The notes: generated by a model not told the origin, from the sequence alone. A stretch of DNA of 64,000 nt from Camarhynchus parvulus (GCF_901933205.1 NW_022148237.1:920001-984000); one strand, 5' to 3'; counted from the stretch's first letter, positions 29,690 through 60,779 are shown. Program-made: numbers and translations.

Positions 29690-30780
29690 GGAATTCCAGG
29701 CCTGTGAGGGGCTTTGGGTGAAAAATGGGAATTTTGGGGGCTTTGGAGAGTTTCGAAGGGGGAAAAAAAAGGAATTTTGGGGTAAATGAGAAGCTGGGGT
29801 TCAACTGTTCGTGTTTTGGGGCAAAACGAGGCCGTTTGGGGGCTAAAAATTGGGGTCACTTTGTGTGGGGACAAAAAGAGCGGCAAGGCCCAAAAAGGAG
29901 GATTTTTGTGTGAAATGAGGAGATTTTGGGGCTGAAAATTGGGGTGATATCCTGAGGGGAAGGGCAGGCCCTAAAAGAGATTTTTTGGGCGTGAAATGAT
30001 GCAATTTGGGGAGCAAAAAGTGGGGTAATGTTGTGGGAGGGGTAAAAAAGGGGAGATAGGCCCAAAAAGGGGGTTTTGGGGTGAAACAAGGCAATTTTGG
30101 GGCCAACAAGTGGCATCACATTCAGGGGGTGTGAAAAAGAGGGGCGGAAAGGCCACAAAAAAGGAGATTTTTGGGGTGAAATGAGGTGATTTGGGGGCTA
30201 GAAAATGGGGTCACCTCATGCACAGGGGGAAAGACCCAAAAAGGAGATTTTGGGGTAAAATTAGGGATTTAGGGCAGAAAATTGGGGTGGACAGGGCACA
30301 AAAAAGGGGAGTTTTGGAGTAAAATGAGGGTATTTTGGGCACCAGAAAGTGGGGTCACCTTTCAAAGGGGGAATGACCCCAAAAAAGGTGGGGTTGGGAT
30401 AAAAGAGAAATTTTGGGGCCAAAAAGGGGAGATTTGGGGTCAAAATTAGGTGGTTTTGGGGCCAGAAATTGGGAGGGTTGAGTATCCTAAAAAGGGGATT
30501 TGGGGAGCGAATTGAAGCCAAAAACTGGGTTCAGCCCACGGAGGCAGCAAAAAAAAGGGGAATTTTAGGGCAAAATAAGGCAATTTTGGGGCCAGAAACG
30601 GGGCTCACACCACAGGACCCAAAAGAAGGGGAATTTTGGGGTAAAATTGGGTCATTTTCAGGCTGGAAATTTGGGGTCACCCAATGGGGGGGGGTTAAAC
30701 AAGTGGGGTTTGGGGGTGAAACAAAGTGATTTCGGGACTGGAAATCGGTTTTGACCCAAAATAAGGGGGTTTTGACCCAA
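29690..30780. repeat. AT-rich degenerate minisatellite, unit about 85-90 bp
   Basis: About a dozen diverged units contain a core like GGTGAAATGAGG, then ATTTTGGGGCC, then a GGGGTCAC-type end. They fill the spacer between PHF8 and the 3' end of WNK3. Long reading frames here are products of the repeat and match no protein I recognise. Confidence 0.75.
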
Positions 30781-30822
30781 AACCGGGGGGGCTGGGGGGG
30801 GATCGGGGTCCGGGACCCCCCC

Positions 30823-43041
<12,219 letters not shown>

Positions 43042-44913
43042 GGTTGTGCCCACTCCCCCACCTCCCCCCACACACCCAATTTTAGGGGGTGCCCCCTCCC
43101 CCCTCCCCCCCTCGCCAGCCCCAGCGGCCCCTATGGATGAAGGGGGGGAGGGGGCCGCGTGTCCGGGGGTGGTTCAGGGGTCTGGGGGGGTCACCTCGAT
43201 TTTAGGGGTGTCCCCCCCCCGCCTCGGGTGGCACCGGCGGTGGCCGCGTCACCCCCTCCCCCGCGGGGGGGACAAAGAGGCTTCGATAGGGCGGGGGGCG
43301 GCAATCGGGGAGGGGGGGGGAGGGTGTAATTAATAAGGGCAGCGGGGTTAATTGGGGGGGTCCCCGAAATCTGGGGGGGGTGGAAGCATCCCCCTGCCCC
43401 CCCGCACAGCGGCTGCTCTTCCTGCGGAGGAAGGACTTCCGGGGGCAGCCCCCCCCCCCAAAAAGGATGCTACAGGTACGCCCGCCCCCAAGGATGCCAT
43501 AGGTACCCTCGGGATGCCCCCGGGTGCTGTGGGTACCCCCAAGGATGCCATAGGTGCCCCCAAGGGTGCTATAGGTACCCTCACCCCCCGGTGTCCCAGG
43601 TAACCCCCCCCCCACCCCAAGGATGCCACAGGTACCTCAGCACCCCCCCCGGCTGTGGGGCCCCCTGTGTATCCTATAGGGGCGGGGTGTGCCCAGTTCT
43701 GATCCCTATAGCGCCCCTGGACCACCATAGCCCCCCCCCATAGCCCCCCGCACTTCCTGTCTGCCCCCCTAAACCCCATAGAGCCCCCCAGCCCCTAAAT
43801 CCCCTAAACCCCATTGAGTCCCCCAGCCCCTAAATCCCCTAAACCCCATTGAGCCCCCAGCCCCTATAACCCCTATACCCGATAGAGCCCCCCAGCCCCT
43901 AAATCCCCTAAACCCCATAGAGCCCCCCTGCCCCTATAACCCTTATACCCCATAGAGCCCCCCAGCCCCTAAATCCCATATACCCCATAGAGCCCCCCAG
44001 CCCCTAAATCCCCTAAACCCCATAGAGTCCCCCAGCCCCTAAATCCCCTAAACCCCATTGAGCCCCCCTGCCCCTAAATCCCCTAAACCCCATTGAGCCC
44101 CCAGCCCCTAAATCCCCTAAACCCCATAGAACCCCCCCAGCCCCTAAATCCCATATACCCCATAGAGCCCCCCTGCCCCTAAATCCCATATACCCCATAG
44201 AGCCCCCCAGCCCCTATAACCCTTATACCCCATAGAGCCCCCCAGCCCCTAAAGCCCCTATAACTCCCCTAGAGCTTCTCCACGCCCCTCCAGCCCCTGT
44301 GTGCCCCCCACCCCCTAGAGTACCCCCCATATCCCCCGTGTCCCCATATCCCCCACAACCACCTGTGCCCCTATAGCCCCTGTGCCCCATACCCCCTGTG
44401 CCCCATATCCCCCTGTGCCCCATATCCCCCCGTGCCCCATAACCCCCTGTGCCCCATATCCCCCCTGTGCCCCATATCCCCCTGTGCCCCATATCCCCCA
44501 TAACCACCTGTGTCCCTATAGCCCCTGTGCCCCATATCCCCCCTGTGCCCCATATCCCCCGCTGCCCCATATCCCCCATAACCACCTGTGTCCCTATAGC
44601 CCCTGTGCCCCATATCCCCCACAACCTCCTGTGCCCCATATCCCCCTGTGCCCCATATCCCCCACAACCTCCTGTGCCCTATATCCCCCCATATCCCCCC
44701 AGCCCCCGCGCCCCCCCTCACCCGCCTCACGTGACCACCGACGCGCGGAGGCTGTCGGGAGCTGTAGTCCCGTCCTACCTCTGACTGTGGCCACGCCCCT
44801 CCTTGCCACGCCCATGCCACGCCCTCACGCGTCCATCGGTGATTCGGGGATCGCTCCGTGCCCCGCTCGCTCGCGGATTCGGCGCTCGGCCGCGCCGCCT
44901 GCGCAGCGCCGTC
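43042..44913. other. WNK3 promoter, two minisatellites, TSR2 promoter
   Basis: 43042-43400 is CpG-rich and probably the WNK3 promoter. 43760-44280 repeats a unit near CCCCTAAATCCCCTAAACCC with CATAGAGCCCC. 44330-44700 repeats CCCCATATCCCCCTGTG. 44740-44913 is GC-rich and is the likely TSR2 promoter. No further gene was seen. Confidence 0.6.
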
Positions 44914-46722
44914 ATGGCGGCCCCCGGGGTGGAGGCGCGGGCGCTGTTCGCGGAGGGGGTGCGGGCCGTGCTGGGGGGGTGGGCGGCGCTGCAGGTGAGC
45001 GGGACACCGGGGACACCTGGGGACACCTTGGGGGGGGCACTGGGGACAGCTGCGAGCTGTGCTGGGGAGGGTGGGCGACGCTGCAGGTGAGGCGGGGGCA
45101 GCGTGAGGGGGCTCCGGGGGGCACTTGGGGACACAGAGGGGGCACCGAGCTGTCCCCATGTCCTCTCCGGGCTGTCCCCGCAGCTGGCGGTGGCGCAGGG
45201 CTTCGGGGGCCCGCAGGGTCCCGAAAAGGCCGCGTGGCTCAGCTCGGCGCTGCTCGACTTCTTCGCGCAGAACGGTGCGTGCTGCCCCTCCCCCACCCCG
45301 GGGGGAGGGAGGGTCGGGGGGGGGAGGGGCAGAGGTGACACCCCCCCGATCCCCCCTCAGCTGACCTGGAGCAGGAGGAGGTGGAGGATTTCCTGGCCGA
45401 GGTGATGGACAACGAGTTCGACACGGTGGTGGAGGACGGCAGCCTGCAGCAGGTGGGCTCCCAGTACAGACCAGTACGCAGTACGGACCAGTAGCGCCAG
45501 CCCCGACACTCCCAGTACAGCGTGCCTCGCTCTCAGCTTTTAGTGGCTTTTGTCCGGCTCCCCCGACACCTCCCAGTGCTCCCAGTACAGCCCAGTTTGT
45601 CCTCAGGTTGCTCTCAGCATCCCTTGTGATTCAGTGGCTCTTGTCCCCCTCCCAGTACCCTTCCTGGTCCCTGTCCCCCAGTGCCCCCCAGTAGTCCTCC
45701 CCCAGTACTAACCAGTGGTGCAGACAGATGCCCTCCCAGTGATTCCCAGTCCATCCCAGTGCCCTTCCCAGTGGTTCCCAGTCCATCCCAGTGCCCTCCC
45801 AGTGATTCCCAGTCCATCCCAGTGCCCTTCCAGTGGTTCCCAGTCCATCCCTAGTGGTTCCCAGTCCATCCCAGTCCCTCCCAGTGGTTCCCAGTCCCCC
45901 CCTCCCAGTGGTTCCCAATCCCTCCCAGTGCCCTCCCAGTGGTTCCCAGTCCATCCCAGTGTCCCCCTGCAGGTGAGCCGGGAGCTGCTGAGCCTTTTTG
46001 CCCGGGCACGGGGGGGGGACGTTGGGGGGGTGGGGGCGGCCCTGGGGGCTCTGGCCCGGCGTGGCCCCGCCCTGGCCGCCGCCCTGGCCACCGCCCGCCC
46101 GGGGGGAGACCCCCAGAGCCCCCCCGGGACCCCCCCCACAGCCCCCCGGAGCCCCCCGGAGCGAGGGGAGGAGGAGGAAGAGGAGGAGAGCGGCGAGGAA
46201 GAGGAGGAGGTGAGGGGTGACGTCATTGGGATGATGTCACGTGTGGCTGATGTCATTGCTTGGGAGCCAATCGGATTGGGAGGGTGCTGCTGATGTCATC
46301 AAAGGGGGTGGGGATGTGGTGATGATGTCATAGGGTGTAACCCTGAGGGGGATCCTGATGATGTCATTAAATTGGGGGGTGGTGACTCCCCAGGACCCCC
46401 AAGTGAGGAGGGGCTAGGGGGTGATGATGTCATTCCTGCTGATGTCATTCAGTCCTGATGATGTCATCAAGTAGGGGGAAGCTGGGATGGGGGTGGAGCC
46501 GTGATGGTGTCACCGAATTTAAGGAGAAGGACCCCCAGGACCCCTGTGATGGAAGGGGACGAGCACCGATAATGTCCCCAAGGATGCATGTGACGCTGAT
46601 GACATCACTGGGGGTGTGTGTGACACTGATGACGTCATTGTCCCCCCCAGGCCATGGAGTGCGGGACACCCCCGCCCCCCTCGGACGGCTGGACCGTGGT
46701 GCAGCGGCGGCGGCGGCGATGA
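44914..46722 (+). CDS. TSR2: TSR2, Rps26 (eS26) escort / pre-rRNA processing protein
   Basis: TSR2 releases eS26 from importin and delivers it to the 40S precursor. Exons: 44914-44994, 45184-45274, 45361-45452, 45973-46209, 46651-46722. All are in phase, giving 190 residues (human 191). Recognisable blocks are [52 protein letters not shown], a Glu-rich tract and the terminal [12 protein letters not shown]. The start [12 protein letters not shown] has good context (GTCATGG). It is the plus-strand neighbour of WNK3, as in human. Confidence 0.95.
45055..45092 (+). repeat. Copy of the TSR2 exon 1 donor end
   Basis: 38 bp repeat the end of TSR2 exon 1 and its donor 92 bp downstream (CGCTGCAG then GTGAGG), about 85% identical to 44963-45000. 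A second usable donor would add intronic codons. Confidence 0.85.
46218..46637. promoter_or_regulatory. TSR2: Cluster of eleven CRE-like octamers in TSR2 intron 4
   Basis: TGACGTCA occurs at 46218 and 46630. TGATGTCA occurs at 46232, 46248, 46291, 46323, 46359, 46425, 46440 and 46459, and its reverse TGACATCA at 46600. These are ATF/CREB-type sites in one 441-nt intron. They may be a minisatellite whose unit contains the octamer rather than selected sites. Confidence 0.6.
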
Positions 46723-46802
46723 TGGGGGGAGGGGTGTCCTGTGTGTCCCCCCCCCAGCTTGGGGGACACCCCTCCCCCACCCTGCTCCCCAAACTGGGGG
46801 GG

Positions 46803-46808
46803 AATAAA
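46803..46808 (+). terminator. TSR2: TSR2 poly(A) signal AATAAA
   Basis: AATAAA lies 80 nt past the TSR2 stop codon. Confidence 0.85.
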
Positions 46809-47050
46809 GGCCCCTCCCCCTATGGGGGTGTGGGAAGAGGAGTCGTGTGATTATTAAAGGGAGAGGCCGCTTGGAGAGCCCCTGGCCCCACTGGGACTCC
46901 AGTGATCCCTCCCAGTTTAACCCAGTCCCTCCCAGTTTAACCCAGTCCCTCCCAGTTTAACCCAGTCCCTCCCAGTGCCCCGCCCATCACGGCGGCCGCT
47001 CTAAGGGCTCCAGGGCAGTGAGGGGCGTGGCTTTCTCACCGCGCGTTGCG

Positions 47051-47231
47051 ATTGGCTGCACTGTGCGTCAGTGACAACGCCCTTCCCTTTCTCACGCGGT
47101 GATTGGTTAGCGAGAACAGATGCGAGCGGCGATTGGTCAGCTAGGCATAAACAGGGTGGGCGCAGGCGCTGATTGGTCGCCGCCGCCAGGGTGGGCGGAG
47201 CGAGGCGGGAGCGCGGGAAGACCGGGCGGCA
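47051..47231 (+). promoter_or_regulatory. ZWINT: ZWINT promoter with four inverted CCAAT boxes
   Basis: ATTGG (CCAAT on the minus strand) occurs at 47051, 47102, 47132 and 47172. Each sits in a GCGATTGG or GTGATTGG context, followed by a GCGGGAAG E2F-like element near 47212 and the start codon at 47232. Multiple NF-Y boxes are typical of TATA-less, cell-cycle-regulated promoters, which fits a kinetochore gene. Confidence 0.7.
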
Positions 47232-50200
47232 ATGGCGGCGCGGCTGGAGCGCGCGAGGGGGTGAGCGCGCGACCCCCCCCAAGGCGGGAACCCCTGAGGG
47301 CTGCCCGGCCGCCATCTTGGCTCGGGGGCGTCGGGAGCGGCCCCCACCACCCTGCGGGGGCGTCGGGGGGTTCACTGGGTGCCATTGGGGTCCCTGAGGG
47401 GTGACCGGGTCCTTACGGGCTCCTAGGGGTGACGCCCAGCCCCACACGGGGCACTGCAGTGTGTCGGTGCCCTCACGTATCCTGAGGGCTCTGGGGAGGG
47501 GATGGGGGCAGGGGGTCGCTGAGGGGTCTCCTCATCCCCACGGGGGTCCGAGGAGGGGTCCTCGTTGTCTCCATGTCCCCACTCGTGTCGCTGTGGGATA
47601 TCGGGGGGATCTCCTCGTTCCTGGAGGGTCTGGGTGGTGTCCCCTCCATCCTCACCCGTGTCCCCGCGCTTGTCCCCAGCGCGCTGGCAGCGCTTGAGGC
47701 CGCCCTGGAGTTGGAGGAGGAGGAGGGTGATGTCCCCACCCGGGTGCTGGTGGAACATCAAATGGTGAGACCCCAAAACTGCCCCACAGCGCCTCAAAAT
47801 AGACCTGCAGCACCCACGTCTGCCCCACAGCTGTCCCTGGCCTCCTCACTTGCTCCCTAACACCCCCTCATCTGCCGTAAAGTTACTTCTAACCCCCCCA
47901 GATTTCTCAAACCTGCCCTATCTGGCCTTGATTCTTTTAGTGACTCCCATATTTATCTGCTAAACTTTCTCAACTCCCCTACTTTCTATCATTCTCTCCG
48001 CCCCCTTGTTTTCCTCCAAAAATTCTCCTTTGTCCCCCCCCAGTTCTCCTCTCCACACCCCATTTTCCCCCACACCTCTAACACCTGCTCCATGATCTCC
48101 CCCAACCCTCTTGGCACCCCAAATCTCCCGTGACACCCCAAACCTGCCCCCCAGGACACCCGGAGGAAGCAGAAGCTGCTCCTGTCCCAGCTCCGGGTGC
48201 TGAAGATGCTCCTGGGGGTCATCGAGAACCCGGGGCAGCCCCTGGCGCCCACCAACTTACGTGAGCCCCCCAAAAAACCCTTAACTCCCCAAACTGAACC
48301 CCAAAACCTCCTGACCCCCTAAACTGAACCCCAAAACCTCCTGAGCTCTCAAACTGGACCCAGAGCTGCCCTCAGCCTGTGTGAGCCCCCCCAAAACCCC
48401 CTGAGTCCCCAAACTCTTGGGTTGGCCTATTGTAAATCAAAGGCAACTCTGGCAAAGGGGAGAGAGAGAATGATGCATCTGACTCCGTCAGCAGAAGGGT
48501 AAAAAATTACTTTATTATACTGTACTATGTACGTTTCACCTAAACTGGATTTGCCATGCACTCATTCTTGCTCACAGCTGCTCTTATCTCTCATTTTCTC
48601 GTGAAAGTCCCACACACACACAATTGTTGGCCCCGATAGACCAAGGGAACAAAACATCCTTGCTTTGGGTAAACGATCTCCATGTCACGTTCTGCTTTAG
48701 CACAGCACAGGCACAGCAAACGAGATAAGAATTGTGTTTTCCTTCTTCCCTGCTTGTCTCACAATTTCTCTCTGTTCAGAGAGCGTGTGGACACCACAAA
48801 CCCCAAAACCCCTTGAGTCTCCTTGTCCACTTCGGGGGTTCCTGAGTCCCCTTGGGGCAGGGGTTTGGGGGTTCTGGGGTCCAGTTTGGGGCAGGAGTTT
48901 GGAGGTTCCTGGGTCTGGTTTGGGGGTTCCTGGGTCGAGTTTGGGAGTTCCTGGGACCCCTTTGGGAGGGATCGGTGATTCCCAGGTCCCTTTTGGGGTC
49001 CCTCGTGTTTTGGGGGGGCTGATGTGGGGCTCCCCCCAGGCGAGGCGGTGGCACAGGCTCGGGGGCGCTGGCAGGAGCTGAAGGTGAAGTACGGGGAGGC
49101 CCTGGGGGCCCTGGAGGAGGCCGTGCCCGCTGCCCTGCAGCAGCTGGAGCGGGGCCAGCAGCTGCTGCAGCGAGGGAAGGCAGCCCTGGAAGCACAGCTG
49201 GAACAGGTACGGGGGTCCCAGGGGGGCTGGGGGGTCCCAGGGGGGCTGGGGGATCCCAGGGGGGCTGAGGAGATGGGGGGGACTGGGGGGCAGGAGTCAC
49301 TGGGGGCACAATGTGGGTCTTGGGGGGTTCTAGGGGGGCTGGGGGCACTGTGGGTCTGGGGGCTGCTCTGGGGGCACAGTGTGGGTCTGGGGGCTCCTCT
49401 TGGGGCACAGTGTGGGGCTGGGGGCGCAGTGTGGGGCTAGGGGTTCCTCTGGGGGCACAGTGTGGGTCTGGGGGCACAGTGTGGGTCTGGGGGCTCCTCT
49501 GGGGCACAGTGTGGGTCTGGGGGTTCCTCTTGGGGCACAGTGTGGGGCTGGGGGCGCAGTGTGGGGCTGGGGGTTCCTCTGGCTCCTCCAGGCACAGTGT
49601 GGGTCTGGGGGTTCCTCTGGGGGCACAGTGTGGGTCTGGGGGCTCCTCTGGGGCACAGTGTGGGTCTGGGGGCTCCTCTGGGGGCACAGTGTGGGGCTGG
49701 GGGCTCCCATGGGTGCTGTCCCTCTCTCCCCCCCAGCAAGAAGAGCTGAAGCAGAAGGTCCGTGAGGCCACAGAGAGACGGGACCAGGTGAGACTTGGGG
49801 GACACACTTCGGGGTTCCCCTGCACCTTGGGGTGCCCCTGCCCATCGAGGGGTCCATCCTGGGATTCCTTCTCCCTTCGGGTCTCAGCTCCTTCTCCCCC
49901 TTTTGGGGTCTACCTCCAATTTGGGATCTCTTTCCTCTGCAGTCTGGGGTCTTTTTCTCCCCAAATTTGGGGTCTTTTCCCCTGCTGATTGGAGTTTGTC
50001 TCTCCCAATTTGAGGTCTCTTCCCCTCTAAATCTGGGGTCTCGTTCTTCCCTAGTCTGAGATATTTTTCCCCCTAAATATGGGGTCTCTTTCCCTTCTAA
50101 TTTGGGGTCTTTTCCCCCCAAATTTGGGGTTTCTTTCTCCCCCCAGCTGCTCCGGCGGGTTCAGGAGCGGCGCCTGCAGCGGCTCCGCCGGCGGGAGGAC

Positions 50201-52053
50201 CTGCAGGGGCTGCAGGACAGAGTGGCCAGGTGAGGGGCCAAGGGTGGGGACAGGTGAGGGGCCAGGGGTGGGGACAGGGGTGGGGACAGGTGAGGGGCCA
50301 GGGGTGGGGACAGGTGAGGGGACAGGGGTGGGGACAGGTGAGGGGACAGGGGTGGGGACAGGGGTGGGGACAGGTGAGGGGCCAGGGGTGGGGACAGGTG
50401 AGGGGCCAGGGGTGGGGACAGGTGAGGGGGTCATGGCAGCGGCACAGGTGAGGAGGCTGAGCTGTGGAGTTGGGAACCCCTGAGATTTTGGGGGGTGGTC
50501 CAGAGGTCCTGAGAGGGACCCGGGAGTTTGGGGGGGACCTCCAATGTGGGGGAGAGCCCTGGCAGGGACCCACTAGGGCTCCAGGTGGGGCTCCTGGGAC
50601 AGTGGGAAGGACCCAGGAATTTTAGGGGGTGGTTGTGTCCCCCCCAGCCACAGACTGTCATTTCCCGCAGGGTGAAGGCCTCGTGTGAGCTGTACCAGAC
50701 CCTGGCAGGGGCCCGGGTGCTGCCCCCCTCCCCAGGGACCCCCGAGCTGGAGCTGGAGCTGGGACCCCCTCCTGGCTCCTCCCATTCCCTGCCCCCCCTT
50801 CGCCTGTCCCTCCCCCCAGCGGGGAGCTCCAGCTGCAGGTGAGTGGCTCAGGGGGGATTTTGGGGGGCTGGGGAGGATTTGGGGGCCGAGGGGGCACTGG
50901 GAGGGATTTGGGGGAGCACTGTGATCTGTGGGGGGAGGGAATTTTGGGGGGTCAGGCAGATTTGTGGGGATGCACTTTGGGGTTGGGGACTGATCTGGGG
51001 GGTTCTGGGTGGTTTTGGGGTCTCACCACCTTCTCCTTTTCCCCCCAGGAACCCCCCCTGGGGCTGCCCCCTCCCCTGGGCCCGGGGCTGCTGGAGCTGC
51101 AGCAGAGCTGCTGGGAGAGCTGGAGCCTCTGGGAGGAGGTGGCACACCTGAGGAACATGTGAGGGGGGCTTTGGGGGAGGTTGGGGGGGTCTTTGGGGTA
51201 GGTCTGAAGGGTCTAGGGGGTAACTGGGAGGGGTAGGGGCATTTAGGAGGTTAATTGGGGAGGCTGTGGGAGAGGTTGGGGGGTCTTTGTAGAAGGTCAG
51301 GGGGGTTTTGGGGCAGTTCTGGGGGGCTTTGGGGTAATTGCCAGGGTGGGGAGTTGATTGGGGGGCTGGGGGTTCATTGGGGGGCTCACCCCAACCCCCT
51401 GGTGATCCCCCAGGTTCGCCCTGGACTGGCAGCCGGAGTTGGGGCTCCTGCAGGTCCTGGGGGGCCCCCAGGGTGCCCAGACCCTCTGGACGCTGCAGGT
51501 GGAGCCAGGGTACCCCAAGAGCGGGGGAGTGAAACTGCTGCCCCCCCCAAAGGGGGCCTCCCCCATCCCTGTGAGTCCTTTGGGGGAGTTTGGGGGTCCC
51601 TCAGAGGGGATTTGGGGGGTCTGTGGGACAGGTTTAGGGATCCAGGGGCAATTTGAGGGTCCCTGGGGTGGGTTTGGGGTCCTGGGGGAGCACCTGAATG
51701 GGGCTGAGGGCAATTTTGGGGTTCCCAGTGGGACTGGGGGGTGCCTGGAGGTGGTTTGGGGGTCACTGAGGGCAATTCTGGGGGTCCCAGACACACTGGG
51801 AGATCCTGGGGGTGGTTTTGGGGTCCTGGGGGGGTCACTTGGGGATCACTGAGAGCAATTTGGGGGTGTCCCAGAGCCACTTGGGCATCCCGGGGATGGT
51901 TTTAGGGTTCTTGGTGGGTTTGGGGGGACTCTCAAGGGGGCACGGGGCGGGGTCCTGGGAGTGACCCCCAAACCCCCTTTTCCTCCACAGGCACCCCCAG
52001 ACCCCCCCACTCTGACACGGTGGCTGGAGCTGCTGGTGGGGGGGGGTTCCTGA
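47232..52053 (+). CDS. ZWINT: ZWINT-like kinetochore coiled-coil protein (ZW10 interactor), one frame break
   Basis: ZWINT partners KNL1 at the outer kinetochore and helps recruit ZW10/RZZ. Exons: 47232-47260, 47680-47764, 48155-48260, 49040-49206, 49737-49787, 50147-50229, 50671-50838, 51049-51158, 51414-51570, 51991-52053. Matches to human ZWINT from memory are VLVEHQMDTRRKQKLLLSQL (human ILVEFVVDSQKKDKLLCSQL), RWQELKVKYGEAL (human QWKELKATYREHV) and CELYQTLAGARVLP (human FLQLLYTLQGKLLFP). The total is about 339 residues against 277 in human, because of an extra C-terminal segment. Exon 50671-50838 begins in the ASCELYQTL frame but must end one frame over (SGELQLQ) to meet the next exon. 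A C missing from the run at about 50813-50818 would explain this. Confidence 0.75.
48431..48793 (-). mobile_element. Solo LTR-like element of an avian endogenous retrovirus in a ZWINT intron
   Basis: A 360-bp block with clearly lower GC content interrupts the C-rich intron. On the minus strand it has a short TTGTGAGACAAGCAGGG-like U3 start, an AATAAA (48516-48511), then a poly-T-containing segment and GAGTCAGATGCATCATTC near its end. This resembles passerine ERV LTRs recalled from zebra finch. No gag, pol or env sequence is nearby, and no target-site duplication could be fixed by eye. Confidence 0.6.
49215..49730. repeat. 31-bp GGCACAGTGTGGGTCTGGGG array in a ZWINT intron
   Basis: About 14 units of GGGCTCCTCTGGGGCACAG-GTGTGGG type between exons 49040-49206 and 49737-49787. 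Confidence 0.92.
50220..50440. repeat. GGGGACAGGTGAGGGGCCAG array in a ZWINT intron
   Basis: Units begin at the donor of exon 50147-50229 (CCAG then GTGAGG), and each unit repeats a CAGGTGAGGGG donor-like string. Confidence 0.92.
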
Positions 52054-52094
52054 AAAGGGGGGATCCCCCTCCCATAAAAAACCCCCTGCACCCC

Positions 52095-52100
52095 AATAAA
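52095..52100 (+). terminator. ZWINT: ZWINT poly(A) signal AATAAA
   Basis: AATAAA lies about 40 nt after the stop at 52051-52053. Confidence 0.85.
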
Positions 52101-52172
52101 CTCACGGCCACTCCTTCTCCAGCTCTGTCTCACCCCCAAAAAAATCTATTTCTGGGGGTTTGCAGGAGCAGC

Positions 52173-52178
52173 TTTATT
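52173..52178 (-). terminator. GRM6: GRM6 poly(A) signal AATAAA (minus strand)
   Basis: TTTATT on the plus strand reads AATAAA for GRM6, about 57 nt past its stop. The two convergent poly(A) signals are only 72 bp apart. Confidence 0.75.
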
Positions 52179-52234
52179 GTGGGGAGGGGGCTCGGGGGTT
52201 TTGGGGTGCCGGGGGTCCCCCACTGCGGGGGTCC

Positions 52235-59785
<7,551 letters not shown>

Positions 59786-60176
59786 GGTGGGCTGCGGGCA
59801 AAGAGGGGGGTCAGAGGGTGATGGGGGGCAGTGGTGGCTCTCTGTGGGGCAGGGGGACACAGGGACAGCAGGGTGGGCAGTGCTGGTGGCACCCCATAGG
59901 GGAGGGGTCACTCCCTGTGGGGTGGGGATGGCACCCCAGGGACCGGGGGGGGTCACAGGGACATCAGGGTGTGCAGGGGGGGACAGAGGGGGTTACAGGG
60001 GAGGCACCCAGTGAGGGGTGGGGAGGGGGGTAATGACACCCCATGAGGCAGGGACACCCCCAATGTGGGGGGGCAGCCCCCCATGGGGCAGGGGGCTCTG
60101 TCCCCACCCCGGAGGGAGGTTTGGGGGTCCCCAGCACCCCCCAGTTTGGGGTCCCGGTGCCCCCATCCCGCTCACC

Positions 60177-60600
60177 TGGCCCGTGGGTGCTCCTGTCCCT
60201 GTGCAGCCGCTGGGGACTGGGGCCGCCCCTGGCCTGGCCCCCCCCAAATCCCCCCAGTTCCCCCCCCTCGGGGTCCCTCCAGATGCTGATGGGGACGGGA
60301 GGGGGAGGGCTCCCTGCTCCCCCCCCCGCCCCAAATCCTGGTTTGGCCGAACTCCCGCAGCCCCCTGGGCCCCCCCTCCAATTAAACCAGATGTTAATTA
60401 TTGGGGAGGGGGGGTGAGGCGGATTAGGGGTGCCCCCCCAACACATCCCCAGAGGGTCCCATGGTGGGGCTGAGCCCCTCGGGGGGTTTGGGGGGGTCGG
60501 GAGGGCTCTAATCCCCCCCAGATGTCGGATTATGGGGGGGGGATAATCCACTGCTCATCTGCAGCCAGGACCCCCCCGAGCACCAGATGAGGGAGAGGGG
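60177..60600 (-). promoter_or_regulatory. GRM6: GRM6 upstream region with CRX/OTX2-type and E-box motifs
   Basis: GGATTA or TAATCC (paired-type homeobox, OTX2/CRX) occurs at 60421, 60509, 60527 and 60544. CAGATG or CATCTG E-boxes occur at 60388, 60519, 60556 and 60584. A splice donor (GGCCAG then GTGAGC on the minus strand) near 60177 suggests a leader exon that joins the acceptor just above 59785. The mix fits a photoreceptor/bipolar-cell promoter. The transcription start is inferred. Confidence 0.6.
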
Positions 60601-60779
60601 ACACGGGGGGGCTGCGGGGGACTCTGGGGGGGGCTCTGGGGACCTGAGGGAGATCCTGGGGGGCTGTGGGGACACTTGGGGGGCTCAGGGGGCCATGGAG
60701 AGGTACGGGGGGGATCCGTGAGGGACACGGCAGGGGGGCTGACCCAGGAGGGCTCTGAGGGGACAAGGAGGGGACACTG

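Noticed and set aside
43760..44280. Interstitial telomere (CCCTAA) array
   Set aside because: The unit is about 39 bp and reads CCCCTAAATCCCCTAAACC; no run of perfect hexamers.
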